Below are positions 1 to 9,864 of a stretch of DNA of 64,000 nt, in pieces. The notes under the pieces are model-generated. The model searched no databases, was not told the DNA's origin, and saw only the letters and a list, made by a program, of their open reading frames with translations. How positions within the stretch are numbered: position 1 is the first letter of the stretch; every line of letters begins with the position of its first letter. The translations under genes and the position numbers were made by a program. This stretch comes from PALSA-555 sp963821325. GTDB lineage: Bacteria > Actinomycetota > Acidimicrobiia > IMCC26256 > PALSA-555. The stretch covers positions 372,001 to 436,000 of the forward strand of contig CAWGDC010000001.1 of the NCBI GenBank assembly GCA_963821325.1, in the 5' to 3' direction.

Positions 1-667
1 CATCGCTGCGGGGCTCGCGCCGTCGATCCTCGATATACCGGGCGAACCAGTCGTCGAGCCACGCGAGGGCATTGAGGTCGGGCTCGGCCTGTTCCCCGGC
101 GCCGATCTCGCCTGGCGTCGCGCTCAGACCGAAGCCGTCTCGGAATCGCTGGTGGTCGCCCTCTGGTACACCGAGCAGATCGGCGACGACCAGCATGGCG
201 AAGGGCTGCGCGTACGCAGTGATGAACTCGCACCTGCCAGCCGCGACGAACTCGTCGAGCTGTTGGTCGGCGAGCCGCCACATGAACGCCTCGTTGTCCT
301 TGAGGCGCTTTGGCGTGATCAGCCGCATCAGCAGCGCTCGCTCGCGGGTATGCCCGGGAGGGTCCATCGTGACCATGTGCTCGTTCATCGGAAGCTGGTG
401 CCGGTAGCCGTCGATGGTCTCGCTCACATCGTCGCCTTCAAGAGCCACGGGGAACGTCGCGAACGGACCGATCACCGAGTTGCACGAGGAGAACGTGTCG
501 ATGTCGCGATAGACCTCACACGCTTCGTCGTATCCAGTCACCGCGACCACCCCATGATGGGGCAGCGGAAGCACCGGGCGCATCGAACGCAGCTGCTCGA
601 AGTACGGATACGGGTCCATGATGAGTGACTCGTCGCTGAAGAAGTCAGTCGTCTCCCAGTCCGTCAA
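1..667 (-). CDS. Cytochrome P450, N-terminal part (runs off window edge)
   Basis: The reverse strand reads open from a TTG at 667 to the window edge, giving about 222 residues of a family of roughly 400-420. Near the N-terminus MDPYPYFEQLR matches the usual bacterial P450 opening, and the segment MDPPGHTRERALLMRLITP is the helix-C region whose His and Arg contact the haem propionates in this family. The I-helix, ExxR and haem-Cys motifs would lie outside the window. The start is supported by GAAGGAG about 9 nt upstream of TTG. P450s are haem monooxygenases that hydroxylate small organic substrates using electrons from ferredoxin; the substrate is unknown. It diverges from TetR debris at 784, which may be the relic of its regulator. 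Confidence 0.9.
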   Translation of the reverse strand, partial: MTDWETTDFFSDESLIMDPYPYFEQLRSMRPVLPLPHHGVVAVTGYDEACEVYRDIDTFSSCNSVIGPFATFPVALEGDDVSETIDGYRHQLPMNEHMVTMDPPGHTRERALLMRLITPKRLKDNEAFMWRLADQQLDEFVAAGRCEFITAYAQPFAMLVVADLLGVPEGDHQRFRDGFGLSATPGEIGAGEQAEPDLNALAWLDDWFARYIEDRRREPRSD

Positions 668-783
668 ACTCTCGTCTCCTTCTCAGCGCCCGAGGTCGCG
701 GGGCTCAACCGCTGCTGTGCAGTCACACAATGCCCTCTTGGCCCTTGCTTAGCATCCCAACCGGCGGCGTGGCAGGCGTCCGG

Positions 784-995
784 GTGACGAGCACCTCTCC
801 TCGCCGCATCCGCGCCGCCGACTCCAAGACGCGCGCCGAGCTGGTTGACGCCGCCGAGCAACCCCTGGTTGAAGAGGGCTACGCCGCGGTCACCTCGCGG
901 CGAGTCGGCGCCAAGGCGGGCCTCAAGCCACAGCTGGTCCACTACTACTTCCGAACGATGGACGATCTCTTCGTCGAGATGTTCCGGCACCCTTC
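784..995 (+). pseudogene. TetR-family regulator, N-terminal HTH fragment
   Basis: From GTG 784 the frame reads VTSTSPRRIRAADSKTRAEL and then a full TetR DNA-binding domain: helix 1 around DAAEQPLVEEGYAAVTSRRV, and the recognition region GLKPQLVHYYF followed by DDLFVEMF. After about 70 residues the TetR similarity stops and an unrelated glyoxalase-like tail begins in another frame. No ligand-binding domain is visible. It is therefore a truncated regulator, probably created by a deletion joining two genes. It is divergent from the P450 at 667 and may once have controlled it. Whether a short DNA-binding peptide is still made is unknown. Confidence 0.7.
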
Positions 996-1193
996 CCGCG
1001 GGCTTCAGCGTGGGCCGCGCTGCGTGCCTTCACCGTCGACGATCCGCATGCCTGCGAGAGCGAAGCGTTGGCCACAGGCCTGGCGGTCGTGTGGCCAACC
1101 CAGAAGGACGATTGGGGACGTTTCGTCGTGTTGGCCGATCCGGACGGGCGCTCCGTGGTGCTCGCCAAGATGCGGTCCATGGTGCCGACGTAA
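996..1193 (+). pseudogene. VOC/glyoxalase-fold C-terminal fragment
   Basis: In a frame different from the upstream TetR fragment, about 65 codons read ASAWAALRAFTVDDPHACES, then LATGLAVVWPTQ, DDWGRFVVLADPDGRSVVLA and a TAA at 1191-1193. The DWGRF...DPDGR pattern is the last strand pair of vicinal-oxygen-chelate proteins, where the metal-binding Glu is usually near the end; here that position is not clearly conserved. No start codon or N-terminal half is present. I infer that it is the tail of a VOC gene fused by deletion to the TetR head. The call rests on motif resemblance only. Confidence 0.45.
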
Positions 1194-1640
1194 GGCGCAT
1201 CGCCGAGAGCTGCGCCGGGTCGGATGGTCTCGAGTCGAGCGGACGTTGCGACACGTACTTGAGTACGAAACGCTTCGGCCGATCGATGACGATCGCGAGG
1301 AGGCCGCGCCCACGCATGTCGTAAACCGCTGCCCCGCGGCACGATCTGCCTGGCGGCGGCATCTCGCGACGCGCCACGCAACGTTGTCTCGACGTTGACA
1401 CCGATCCATCGCCTGTCTAGAGTCTTGCTCTGCCAGTATTGGCATGAAGTGCCACGCTCGACCGAGGGACGGTGCTGGTTCGACGTCTCGTGCGCGTCGC
1501 ACGGCCTCGCACGGAGCAGCCGCTTAAGGAAAGGCAGAACTCGGTCGCCGGTGCGCCATGCATTCCGCATCCCGGGGCATGGTGCGGGGGAGGTCAGCGG
1601 TCATGCGCGTTGGGCATGAGCGGGCTCGGTGGTTGGCGTG
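1194..1640. other. Intergenic region without a recognisable gene
   Basis: About 450 bp with no convincing coding frame. It holds a short palindrome, CGTACT-TG-AGTACG, at 1254-1267, which could be an operator, and a G-rich GGGGGAGG near 1587 that lies too far upstream to serve the gene starting at 1641. Nothing else recognised. Confidence 0.5.
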
Positions 1641-3233
1641 ATGGTCACCCGTCGTGGTCGGACTCGATTGATGCTGCTCGCTTCCTTGGGGGTCGCCGCA
1701 TCGCTGTTCGCCGCGTCGGCCAGCTCCGCCACTGGCACGTCATCGGGGGGGCATCTGGAAGTCAACGTGATGAACGAGCCAGTCCGAGGCGGAGAGCCCG
1801 AACTCGCGATCAACGCCGGCAATGCTCAGAACCTGGTAATGGGCCACACGGTTGTCGGCAACACCTACGCCAACAACACGCTGGCGGACTCAATACGGGG
1901 TCAGACCGGCGGTCTGCAGGTGAGCTTCGATGGCGGCAAGACCTGGACAGCTGACCGGTCGTTGCACACCAGCGGCTATTCGGAGCCGGCGAACCCGTTC
2001 TGGATTGCCAAGGGCCACACTGGGGCTACCGGGCTCAAGGTGGCCACAAACGGCGTCGGGGATCCGGTCGAGGCGAGTGGGCCAGACGGGTCGATCTATG
2101 CGGGAGGCGTGATCACCCAAGCCAAGCCTCCGGGTCCTCCGCCCTTCAATTTCACGGTCCCACAGGGCGCGATCGCAGTACTCCGCTCCACCGATGGCGG
2201 TCGGACCTTCAGCCCGCTGAGCGCGGTTTTGACCGACCTGGATCTCCAGGGGATGTTCAGTCGGGGGATGCAGCCGATGTCCGAGGGAACGTTCGGTGTC
2301 GTCCCGTTCGACCGGCCGTGGATGGTCGTGGACCCGTCCAACGGGGCCGTTTATGTCTCGACGACGGGACATCCGGAGCGCTACGTCGCGGTCTCCCATG
2401 ACAAGGCTCGAACCTGGGGACGAATCGAGGCGCTCGACTGCGACGAGGCGACGCCACCCGACGCCAACCACGATGTCACGTGCAGCACCTATCCCCAGTC
2501 AGGTGACGGCAACATCGCGGCCACCCATGGTGTGCTGGCGGCCGCATACATCTCCAGTGCCGCCCCGGGCGACACGTGTCCCTGCGCGGTGTTCGAAACG
2601 AGCACTGATGCCGGAGCCCATTGGAACCGGCATGTCGTCTTCGCCAACCTGGCTACCGGGTCGGATGCCTTCGTTGCCGCCGACCCTTCCCATCCCGGCC
2701 GCTTTGCCGTGATGGTTCTGGCCGGGCATCAGGTCTCGGGCGGTCTCGCAGGCCTTCCAGCAAAGCAAAACGTCCCACAGCAAGTCCAAGTGAGCACGAC
2801 CAGCGACTCGGGCCGCACTTGGTCAAGTCCCACGGCGCTCGGAGACGAACCGGTGGCGCACATCACCAATCGGCCGTGGCTCGCCTACGGCCCAACGGGC
2901 GTTCTCGCCGCCCTGTGGCGCAACGCATACCCGCCCTACAACCCATCGTCGTTCTTGGTGCCCGGCACCCAGAACGTCTTCGCCGCCATCTCGCGCAACA
3001 ATGGAACAACCTTCAGCGCCCCAGTTCAGCTCAACTCCGCGCCGTCACCCCCGCCCGACCCCGCCCAAGAAGCCGAGGATGACGTGTCCTGGGTCGCGGT
3101 GACATCGCAATACGTCTATGGGGCGTGGGGTGACTGGCGGCCGACGGCGAAGAACCCGGTAGCGGCCGGATCCTCGCCGGCATCGGGCGAACTCAACTCC
3201 TGGATTGCCCGTATTCCCATCGCCAACTTTTGA
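1641..3233 (+). CDS. Secreted BNR/Asp-box repeat protein, sialidase-like
   Basis: About 530 residues. The N-terminus MVTRRGRTRLMLLASLGVAA with the following alanine/serine run is a classic Sec signal peptide (charged start, hydrophobic core, ASA cleavage site), so the protein is exported. Several Asp-box-like repeats (S-x-D-x-G-x-T-W/F) are spread along the chain: SFDGGKTW, STDGGRTF, SHDKARTW, STDAGAHW, TSDSGRTW, SRNNGTTF. These mark a six-bladed beta-propeller of the sialidase/BNR superfamily. The Arg triad and nucleophilic Tyr of true sialidases cannot be confirmed, so enzymatic activity is uncertain. In-frame GTG codons at 1629 and 1638 are alternative starts; no clear ribosome site decides between them. 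It stands alone, with spacers of 450 and 330 bp. Confidence 0.8.
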   Translation: MVTRRGRTRLMLLASLGVAASLFAASASSATGTSSGGHLEVNVMNEPVRGGEPELAINAGNAQNLVMGHTVVGNTYANNTLADSIRGQTGGLQVSFDGGKTWTADRSLHTSGYSEPANPFWIAKGHTGATGLKVATNGVGDPVEASGPDGSIYAGGVITQAKPPGPPPFNFTVPQGAIAVLRSTDGGRTFSPLSAVLTDLDLQGMFSRGMQPMSEGTFGVVPFDRPWMVVDPSNGAVYVSTTGHPERYVAVSHDKARTWGRIEALDCDEATPPDANHDVTCSTYPQSGDGNIAATHGVLAAAYISSAAPGDTCPCAVFETSTDAGAHWNRHVVFANLATGSDAFVAADPSHPGRFAVMVLAGHQVSGGLAGLPAKQNVPQQVQVSTTSDSGRTWSSPTALGDEPVAHITNRPWLAYGPTGVLAALWRNAYPPYNPSSFLVPGTQNVFAAISRNNGTTFSAPVQLNSAPSPPPDPAQEAEDDVSWVAVTSQYVYGAWGDWRPTAKNPVAAGSSPASGELNSWIARIPIANF

Positions 3234-3562
3234 GGTCAGCAATAGCAGCAGGACGCGGCCAAAGCGCTCAGGAAGTCAGGTGATCGATTTTCACCGATTG
3301 GTCGCGGCGGACTCGAGTCATGGTCGGCGCGAACTCGATCTCTGCGATGGCAACGCCGTGGTCTTGGCGTCAGTCGTGCCCAGTCGAGTCGTGCCGTCCT
3401 GCGCAACGTGTCCTCGCCGGTCGCCTTAGGTGTGGCGACTTGACGGATGCTGATGCGATCCGAGATCTGGACGCTCTCATTGCGCTCCTGGGTTGAACTC
3501 AAGCCGACCGGCGATACCCTGACAGCTAACGCTCACGTCATCCGCCGGACCGGGGGTCCCCC
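3234..3562. other. Intergenic region, no feature recognised
   Basis: About 330 bp between the BNR protein and the amidohydrolase operon. No plausible gene, strong hairpin or clear promoter was found. It presumably carries the operon promoter. Confidence 0.5.
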
Positions 3563-4786
3563 GTGGAGCTGCCGAAGATCATCAGCGTCGACGACCATGT
3601 GGTGGAGCCTTCTCATGTCTGGCAGACGTGGCTGCCCGAGAAATACCGGGAGAAGGGACCCCGTGTGGAGCGCAGGCGGTGGGGCGCGTTCCGGCTCAAG
3701 CGCGGCGCGAAATACGAGATGGCCGAGGATCCTGAGGGCGAGTGGGGTGACGCCTGGATCTACGAGGACAAGGTCATCTACGTGCAGAAGAAGTTCGTCG
3801 CGATCCCGAAGTCGGCGACGCCCGGCGACGACCTGTCGAAGTTCAACAAGACGGTCATGACGATGACCCCGATCACCTATGACGACATGCGGTCCGGCTG
3901 CTACGACGCCGAAGAGCGCAAGAAGGACTTCGAGCTCAATGGTGTCGACGGGTCGCTGCCGTTCCCGACGTTCCCGCGGTTCTGCGGCCAGACGTTCGAG
4001 GAGGCCGACGACAAGGAGCTCGCGCTGGCCTGCGTGAAGGCCTACAACGACTGGATGGTCGAGGAGTGGTGCGACCCCTCCATCGGCATCAACATCCCGT
4101 TGTGCATCATCCCGCTCTGGGACGTGGAGCGCGCGGCCGAAGAGATCGGGCGCAACGCGGCGCGCGGCGTGCGGGCGGTGTGCTTCTCCGAGCTCCCGAC
4201 GCGGCTCGACCTGCCGAGTATCCACACCGGCTACTGGGATCCCATGTTCGCGGTGTGCAATGACACCGGCACGACCGTGTGCATGCACGTGGGCTCGTCG
4301 TCGACCGACCCGTTCTCATCGGCGGATGCGCCCCCGGGCGTGACGAGCATGGTCGGGTTCAACAACTCGATGGCCTCACTGGGTGATTATCTCTTCGGCG
4401 GGAAGATGGCGCAGTTCCCAAAGCTGAAGATCGCGTACTCCGAAGGCCAAATCGGGTGGTTGCCGTACGCTCTCGAGCGGGCCGACACCGTGTGGGAGGA
4501 GCACAACGCCTGGCAGCACTCCAAGCGCCTGTGCCCCGAGCCGCCGTCGACCTATTACTACAACCGCGTGTTCGGCTGCTTCACGTGGGACCGTCACGGC
4601 GTGAAGTCGCTCGACGAGACCGGTGAGAACAACATCTGCTTCGAGACCGACTATCCGCATACCGACACGACGTGGCCGAACTCGAAGGAGTACTGCGAGA
4701 AGATGCTTGCCGGCGTCGACGATGAGCAGAAGTACAAGATCGTTCGCGGCAACGCGATCCGGATGCTGGAGCTCGACCGCGTCTGA
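3563..4786 (+). CDS. Amidohydrolase family 2 (metal-dependent TIM-barrel hydrolase/decarboxylase)
   Basis: 407 residues from GTG 3563. The N-terminal SVDDHVVEPSHVW places His12 where this family has its first metal ligands. CMHVG around residue 242 supplies a second His, YSEGQIGWLPYALERAD is the conserved strand-7 region, and ETDYPHTD around residue 361-368 supplies the catalytic Asp on the last strand. The family (PF04909) includes ACMSD-type non-oxidative decarboxylases and C-C or C-N hydrolases. In actinobacteria, members of this subgroup often sit with P450s and SDRs in lipid- or steroid-degradation loci, as here. It precedes the SDR by 192 bp. The exact reaction cannot be assigned. The start lacks a strong ribosome site. 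Confidence 0.88.
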   Translation: MELPKIISVDDHVVEPSHVWQTWLPEKYREKGPRVERRRWGAFRLKRGAKYEMAEDPEGEWGDAWIYEDKVIYVQKKFVAIPKSATPGDDLSKFNKTVMTMTPITYDDMRSGCYDAEERKKDFELNGVDGSLPFPTFPRFCGQTFEEADDKELALACVKAYNDWMVEEWCDPSIGINIPLCIIPLWDVERAAEEIGRNAARGVRAVCFSELPTRLDLPSIHTGYWDPMFAVCNDTGTTVCMHVGSSSTDPFSSADAPPGVTSMVGFNNSMASLGDYLFGGKMAQFPKLKIAYSEGQIGWLPYALERADTVWEEHNAWQHSKRLCPEPPSTYYYNRVFGCFTWDRHGVKSLDETGENNICFETDYPHTDTTWPNSKEYCEKMLAGVDDEQKYKIVRGNAIRMLELDRV

Positions 4787-4978
4787 GCGATGGAGGTCTG
4801 ACGCAGTGCATCACGCGCCACGAACTGCGTCACACGACCGGCGAAGCAGCTGATCTCGCGGTTGGACCTCACGATCGGTCGCGGGACCTTCTCAATCTTG
4901 CCTCGGCCCCGACTGCCGCCGTATGGGCATTCGTGTCATAGTTGTGGCGTCAATTCTTGGTCGTGATGGGGGTCCTCG

Positions 4979-5719
4979 ATGGGGCTGTTGGACGGCAAGG
5001 TCGCGGCAATCACGGGGGCCGGGTCGGGGATGGCGAAGGCGTCGGTGGCAGTTTTCGTGCGCGAGGGCGCAAAGGTCGTCGCAGCTGACATCAGTGGCAG
5101 CGAGAAGGACACCGCGGCCGAAGTGGGCGAGGGCGTGTTGCCCGTCCACTGCGACGTCACGAACGAAGCCGACGTCGAGGCGATGATCCGGTCGGCCGTT
5201 GAGGAGTTCGGCCGGATCGACGCCGTGCTCAACGTGGCCGGTATCGCCGAGGGCGTGATGCTGACCGATGTGACGATGGATCACTACGACCGCACGATGG
5301 ACATCGACCTGCGCGGCGTGCTCCTCGGGATGAAGCACGGTATCCGGGCCATGCTCGCTGGCGGCAACGGCGGCGCCATCGTCAACTGGTCGTCGATCGG
5401 TGGCCTCAACGCATCGATCGCAACGAGTGTGTACGGCGCCGCCAAGGCCGGCGTGATCTCTCTGACGAAGTCGGGGGCGCTCGAATACGCCCGCAAGGGC
5501 ATCCGCGTCAACGCGATATGTCCCGGATACATCAAGACGGAGATCATGGGCGCGACGCTCGAACAGTTCCCGGGCGCCGCGGAGAACACGCCGCTCAAGC
5601 GCCTGGGTCAGCCGCACGAGGTCGCCGAGGTCGCCGCGTTCCTGGCCTCGGACCGTGCGTCGTTCGTCACGGGCGCGATCATCCCGGTCGATGGCGGTCG
5701 CTCGGTGCAGATCGTGTGA
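4979..5719 (+). CDS. SDR-family oxidoreductase
   Basis: 246 residues, typical for a classical short-chain dehydrogenase. The Rossmann motif TGAGSGMA begins at residue 12, with Ala in place of the usual last Gly. NVAG replaces the usual NNAG. The catalytic tetrad is present, with Ser in NWSSIGG, Tyr152 and Lys156 in VYGAAK, and PGYIKTEI follows. Asp37 after strand 2 (VVAADIS) suggests NAD rather than NADP. It probably interconverts an alcohol and a ketone in the pathway served by the adjoining hydroxylase and P450. Its TGA overlaps the GTG of the molybdenum hydroxylase by 4 bp, showing translational coupling. Confidence 0.9.
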   Translation: MGLLDGKVAAITGAGSGMAKASVAVFVREGAKVVAADISGSEKDTAAEVGEGVLPVHCDVTNEADVEAMIRSAVEEFGRIDAVLNVAGIAEGVMLTDVTMDHYDRTMDIDLRGVLLGMKHGIRAMLAGGNGGAIVNWSSIGGLNASIATSVYGAAKAGVISLTKSGALEYARKGIRVNAICPGYIKTEIMGATLEQFPGAAENTPLKRLGQPHEVAEVAAFLASDRASFVTGAIIPVDGGRSVQIV

Positions 5720-8036
5720 ACGCGGGCCGTTATGTCGGTGGGCGCGTCCATCGGCGGGAGGACCCGCGGCTGCTCACCGGCCGAGGCGAGTTCGTCGATG
5801 ACATCGTATTGCCGGGCATGCTGCACGCGACTTTCGTGCGCAGCCCCTTCGCTCGGGCGGCGATACGCGGAATCGAGACTTCGGCCGCGCTCGCGGCGCC
5901 AGGCGTGCACTTCGTGTTCACGGCGACCGATCTCAACCAAGATGTCAAAGAACAATGGCACTCGTCGATGGGTCCGTCGAGCCCCGAGACACCTCGCCCG
6001 CCACTCGCCGAGGGCGAGGTGCGCTTCGTCGGTGACCCGATCGCGCTCGTCGTAGCCGACAGCGCCGCGCTCGCCGAAGACGCGACGGAGCTGGTCGACG
6101 TCGACTACGAGCCGCTTCCGGCCGTCGTTGACTACATGACTGCAGGGCACGCCGACGTGCTCGTCCACGCGAGCCATGGGTCCAACGTGATCGGCAAGGT
6201 CATTGGGCAGCCCGAGTCGGCTCTCGCCGATGTCTTCGCCGCCGCCGCACACGTTGTAAGCGAGACGATCTACCAGCAGGCCTGCGCGGCTGCCCCGATT
6301 GAAGGTCGCGGTCTGATCGTCAACTATTCGCGAGCGACCGGCGACCTGACGATCCATGCCGCGACGCAAGCGCCGCACGAGGTGCGGCTGTTCTGCTCGC
6401 GCCTGCTCGGCATCCCGGAGCACCGCGTCCGGGTGGTCATGCGCGACACCGGCGGCGGCTTCGGTCAGAAGGTCATGGTGCAGCGCGACGAGATGTGCGT
6501 GATGCTCGCGGCGCCGAAAGTCGGCGCGCCGCTCAAATGGGTGGAGGATCGCCGCGAGAACCTCCTTGCGGCGGGCAAGTCGCGACACGAGCACGGGACC
6601 GCGACAATGGCGTTCGACGTCGATGGGTCGATCCAAGGCGCGTTCCTCGACTTCGTCTCGGACTGTGGTGCCTACCCGACGCCGTGGCCGGTGATGACCG
6701 CCGCGGCGGTCGGCATGCTGTTTCCCGGTCCGTATCGCGTTCCATGCGCCGGCTTCTCGACCGAGACGATCTACACGAACACCGTCGGCCGGGCGGCGTA
6801 TCGCGGTCCGTGGCAGTTCGAGTCGCTCGCCCGCGAGGTGTTGCTCGACATCGCGGCGCGTCGCCTGGGTATCGATCCCGTCGAGCTGCGGCGACGCAAC
6901 CTGCTGCATCGCGACGAGCTGCCGTACCGCAATCCCAACGGGATGACCTACGACAGCATCTCCCCGCTCGAGACGCTCGAACAGGCGCTCGCGATCCTCG
7001 ACTATGACGCGTTCAGAGCCGAGCAGACCGTGGCGCGGAAGGCCGGCCGTTACCTCGGGGTGGGGACGGCGAGCTACGTCGAGCCGTCGACCCCGGGCTA
7101 CGGCGCGTACGCGACGGAGGCGGCGACTATCCGCATCGAGCCATCGGGAATGGTGAACGTGCTACATCGCAGGTGGCTCGACGGGCAACAGCCTCGAGAC
7201 CACCGTCGTGCAGCTCACTGCGGATGCGCTGGGCATGCGCATCCAGGACGTTCGCACCATCCAGGGCGACACCGCCTTGACAGGCTTCGGCGCGGGCACC
7301 GCTGGCAGCCGCAGCGGGTCCATGACAGCGGGCGCGATCCGCGAGACGGCCGCGATCCTGCGCGAGCGCATCCGCGCTATCGCCGCCCACCAGCTCGAAG
7401 CTGCGGTCGACGATGTCGAGCTCGCCGAGAGCCGCGCGCACGTCCGCGGCACACCCTCGATCGGCATCTCGGTCGCGGAGATCGCCGCACTCGCCTACTT
7501 CGAGCCGCACGCCCTGCCGTCGGACGTTCCGGCCGGGCTCGAGGCGAGCGCTCGGTACACAGCAACCACGGCGTCGATCTGGGTCAACGCCACGCACGTT
7601 TGCACATGCGAGGTCGACGTCGAGACCGGTCAGCGTGACGCTCTTGCGCTACATCGTCAGCGAGGACTGCGGCCCGATGATCAACCCGAACGTCGTGGAG
7701 GGCCAGATCGCCGGTGGAGTCGCGCAGGGCATCGGCGGCGTGCTCTACGAGCACCTTGCGTACGACGATGACGGCAACCCCCTCGCGGCGACGTTCATGG
7801 ACTACCTCGTGCCCAGCGCTGCCGAGATACCGGCGATCGAGTACGGACACATCGAGACGCCCAGCCCGGGCCCCGGCGGCTACAAGGGCGTCGGCGAGGG
7901 AGGCGCCATCGGCGCTCCACCGGCCGTCGTGAACGCAGTCGCCGACGCGCTCGCGCCGTTCGGCGTGACCATCACGCGCCTGCCGGTGTCGCCGGCGCGC
8001 ATCGCGGCGCTCCTACGGGAAGGCGCCCATGACTGA
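5716..8036 (+). CDS. Molybdenum hydroxylase large subunit (xanthine dehydrogenase/CoxL type), frameshifted
   Basis: Reading begins at GTG 5716, overlapping the SDR stop. The first frame (to about 7160) covers YVGGRVHRREDPRLLTGRGE, the aldehyde-oxidase a/b hammerhead domain, and the molybdopterin-binding start with GGGFGQK and AAYRGPWQFE. Sequence then continues in a second frame (GDTALTGFGAGTAGSRS) to about 7635, and in a third (SEDCGPMINPNVVEGQIAGG ... GPGGYKGVGEGGAIGAPPAV) to TGA 8036. The terminal GEGG motif carries the catalytic Glu of the family. All conserved blocks are present in order, so two or three indels, probably assembly errors, explain the breaks. Intact length would be about 770 residues. 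The partner FAD and 2Fe-2S subunits are not encoded nearby. The last 8 bp overlap the P450 start. Confidence 0.88.
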
Positions 8037-9213
8037 CCTCTCCTACGACCCTTACGAGGCGATCAGCGCCCCGGACCCGTACCCGCTGTACCGGCGGCTG
8101 CGCGACGAAATGCCGCTCTACTACAACGAGAGGTACGACTTCTACGCGGTCAGTCGCTATGAGGACTGCGAGCGCGGGCTCGTCGACGCCAAGCGCTACA
8201 TCTCCGGACGCGGCGGCGTCCTCGAGCTCATCAAGGCGAACATTGCAATGCCGCCCGGAACCCTGATCTTCGAGGATCCGCCTGCGCACACGGTACACCG
8301 GAGCCTACTCTCGCGGGTCTTCACGCCGAGGCACGTCGCCGCGCTCGAGCCGCAGATCCGCGCGTTCTGCGCGCAGAGTCTGGATCAGCTCGCCGACCGG
8401 GGTGAGTTCGACCTCATCGCCGACTTTGGCGCCCAGATGCCGATGCGCGTGGTCGGGATGCTGTTCGGGATTCCCGACGAGGAGCAGGAGGCGATCCGGG
8501 AAGGAGCAGACGCGAACCTCCGCACCGAAGTGGGCCAGCCGATGCAGGTCGCGCAGGACACGACGTTCGGCAGTGAGATGTTCGCCGACTACATCGACTG
8601 GCGCATCGAGCACCCCTCCGACGACCTCATGACCGAGCTGCTACACACAGAGTTCGAGGACGAGACCGGCACCACGCGAACACTGAGCCGCGACGAAGCG
8701 CTCCTGTACACCACAGTCGTGGCGGGTGCCGGCAACGAGACGACCACGCGCCTGATCGGATGGGCCGGCAAGCTGCTCGCCGAGCACCCGGACCAACGGT
8801 GCGAGCTCGTCGAGGTCCGCTCGCTGATCTCGAACGCGATCGAGGAGCTGTTGCGCTACGAGGCGCCGGGCCCGCAGATCGGCCGCTACGTGCCGCAGGA
8901 CGTCGAGGTCCACGGCCAGACCGTCCCCGCTGGGAGCGCCATGCTGTTCGTTGTCGGCGCGGCGAACCGCGACGAACGCCGATACGAAGAGCCTGATCGC
9001 TTCGACATCCATCGCACCATTGGCCAGCACCTCGCGTTCGGTTACGGCATCCACTTCTGCCTCGGCGCAGCGCTCGCCCGTCTCGAAGGCCGGATCGCGC
9101 TCGACGAGCTGCTCAGCCGGTTCCCGGTGTGGGAGGTCGACCTGGCCCGTGCCCGCATCGCACCCACGTCCACGGTGCGTGGCTTTGAGACGCTCCCCGT
9201 AACTCTGCCGTGA
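8029..9213 (+). CDS. Cytochrome P450
   Basis: 394 residues from ATG 8029. Motifs in order: YDPYEAISAPDPYPLYRRLR at the start, DPPAHTVHRSLLSRVFTP (helix C), AGAGNETTTR (I-helix with the oxygen-activating acid/Thr region), EELLR (ExxR), and the haem loop FGYGIHFCLGAALAR with Cys at about residue 344. It is a soluble class I bacterial P450 that needs a ferredoxin, none of which is encoded in the window. It is clearly paralogous to the P450 at 32477: the opening, haem loop and much of the core are nearly the same. It ends the amidohydrolase-SDR-hydroxylase operon and overlaps the following TetR start. Confidence 0.95.
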   Translation: MTDLSYDPYEAISAPDPYPLYRRLRDEMPLYYNERYDFYAVSRYEDCERGLVDAKRYISGRGGVLELIKANIAMPPGTLIFEDPPAHTVHRSLLSRVFTPRHVAALEPQIRAFCAQSLDQLADRGEFDLIADFGAQMPMRVVGMLFGIPDEEQEAIREGADANLRTEVGQPMQVAQDTTFGSEMFADYIDWRIEHPSDDLMTELLHTEFEDETGTTRTLSRDEALLYTTVVAGAGNETTTRLIGWAGKLLAEHPDQRCELVEVRSLISNAIEELLRYEAPGPQIGRYVPQDVEVHGQTVPAGSAMLFVVGAANRDERRYEEPDRFDIHRTIGQHLAFGYGIHFCLGAALARLEGRIALDELLSRFPVWEVDLARARIAPTSTVRGFETLPVTLP

Positions 9214-9849
9214 CGACCACGCCCACGCCTACGCCCGCGCGACGCCGCTACGACAGCACGCTGCGTCGCGCGCGCCGCGCAGACGCGTGAGCGAATCGTT
9301 AAGGCAGGTGCCGAACTGCTCCGCGGCTCATCTATTCGCAATTGGCAGGCCGTGACGATCCGCGCCGTGGCGCAGCGCGCCGGCGTGAACGAGCGAACGG
9401 TGTACCGACACTTCGTCAACGAGCGCGCGCTACGCGACGCGGTGATGCAGCGCCTCGAAGTGGACGCGGGCATCGACCTGGGACAGATGCGCCTGGCGGA
9501 CATCGCAGATGTCACGGCCCATATTTTCCGACACGTATCGGCGTACCCTCTCGACACGCGACCGCCGCTGGATCCAACACTGGTCGAAGCGAATCGGCGT
9601 CAGCACGACGCGCTGCTCGCGGCGGTGGCCGATCATGCGATGAACTGGCCCTCAGCTGACCGAGTGATCGCGGCCGCAATGTTCGACGTGCTGTGGGCAG
9701 TCGCGTCATACGAACGGCTCATCGTCGACTGGGAACTCGACCCAGAGCAGGCGATCCGCGGCCTGACCTGGGTGATCCAGGTGGTTGAGCAAGCCATCCG
9801 CGAGGGTCGCCGGCCGCCGGCGAAAGAAGGGAACCGTGATGGCACGTAG
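9210..9849 (+). CDS. TetR-family regulator, frameshifted near 9270
   Basis: From GTG 9210 the frame gives VTTTPTPTPARRRYDSTLRR and then stops early. One base over, AAQTRERIVKAGAELLRG continues into VTIRAVAQRAGVNERTVYRHF, a complete TetR helix-turn-helix, and on to TGA 9849. The break falls in a CG-rich run at 9263-9279 and looks like a one-base indel. The C-terminal ligand domain (about 150 residues) is intact. The start overlaps the P450 stop, so this regulator is co-transcribed with the operon at 3563-9213 and probably controls it. If the indel is real, a shorter product could start at GTG 9352, inside the HTH. Confidence 0.8.
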
Positions 9850-9864
9850 ACACGAGCCTCTTCG

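Noticed and set aside
1005..1570. Long reverse-strand open frames between 0.9 and 1.6 kb
   Set aside because: They have high-GC shadow composition (Arg/Ser/Ala-rich) and no recognisable domain.
3360..3560. A short forward frame ahead of the amidohydrolase
   Set aside because: No conserved motif, and the composition is like the surrounding non-coding sequence.
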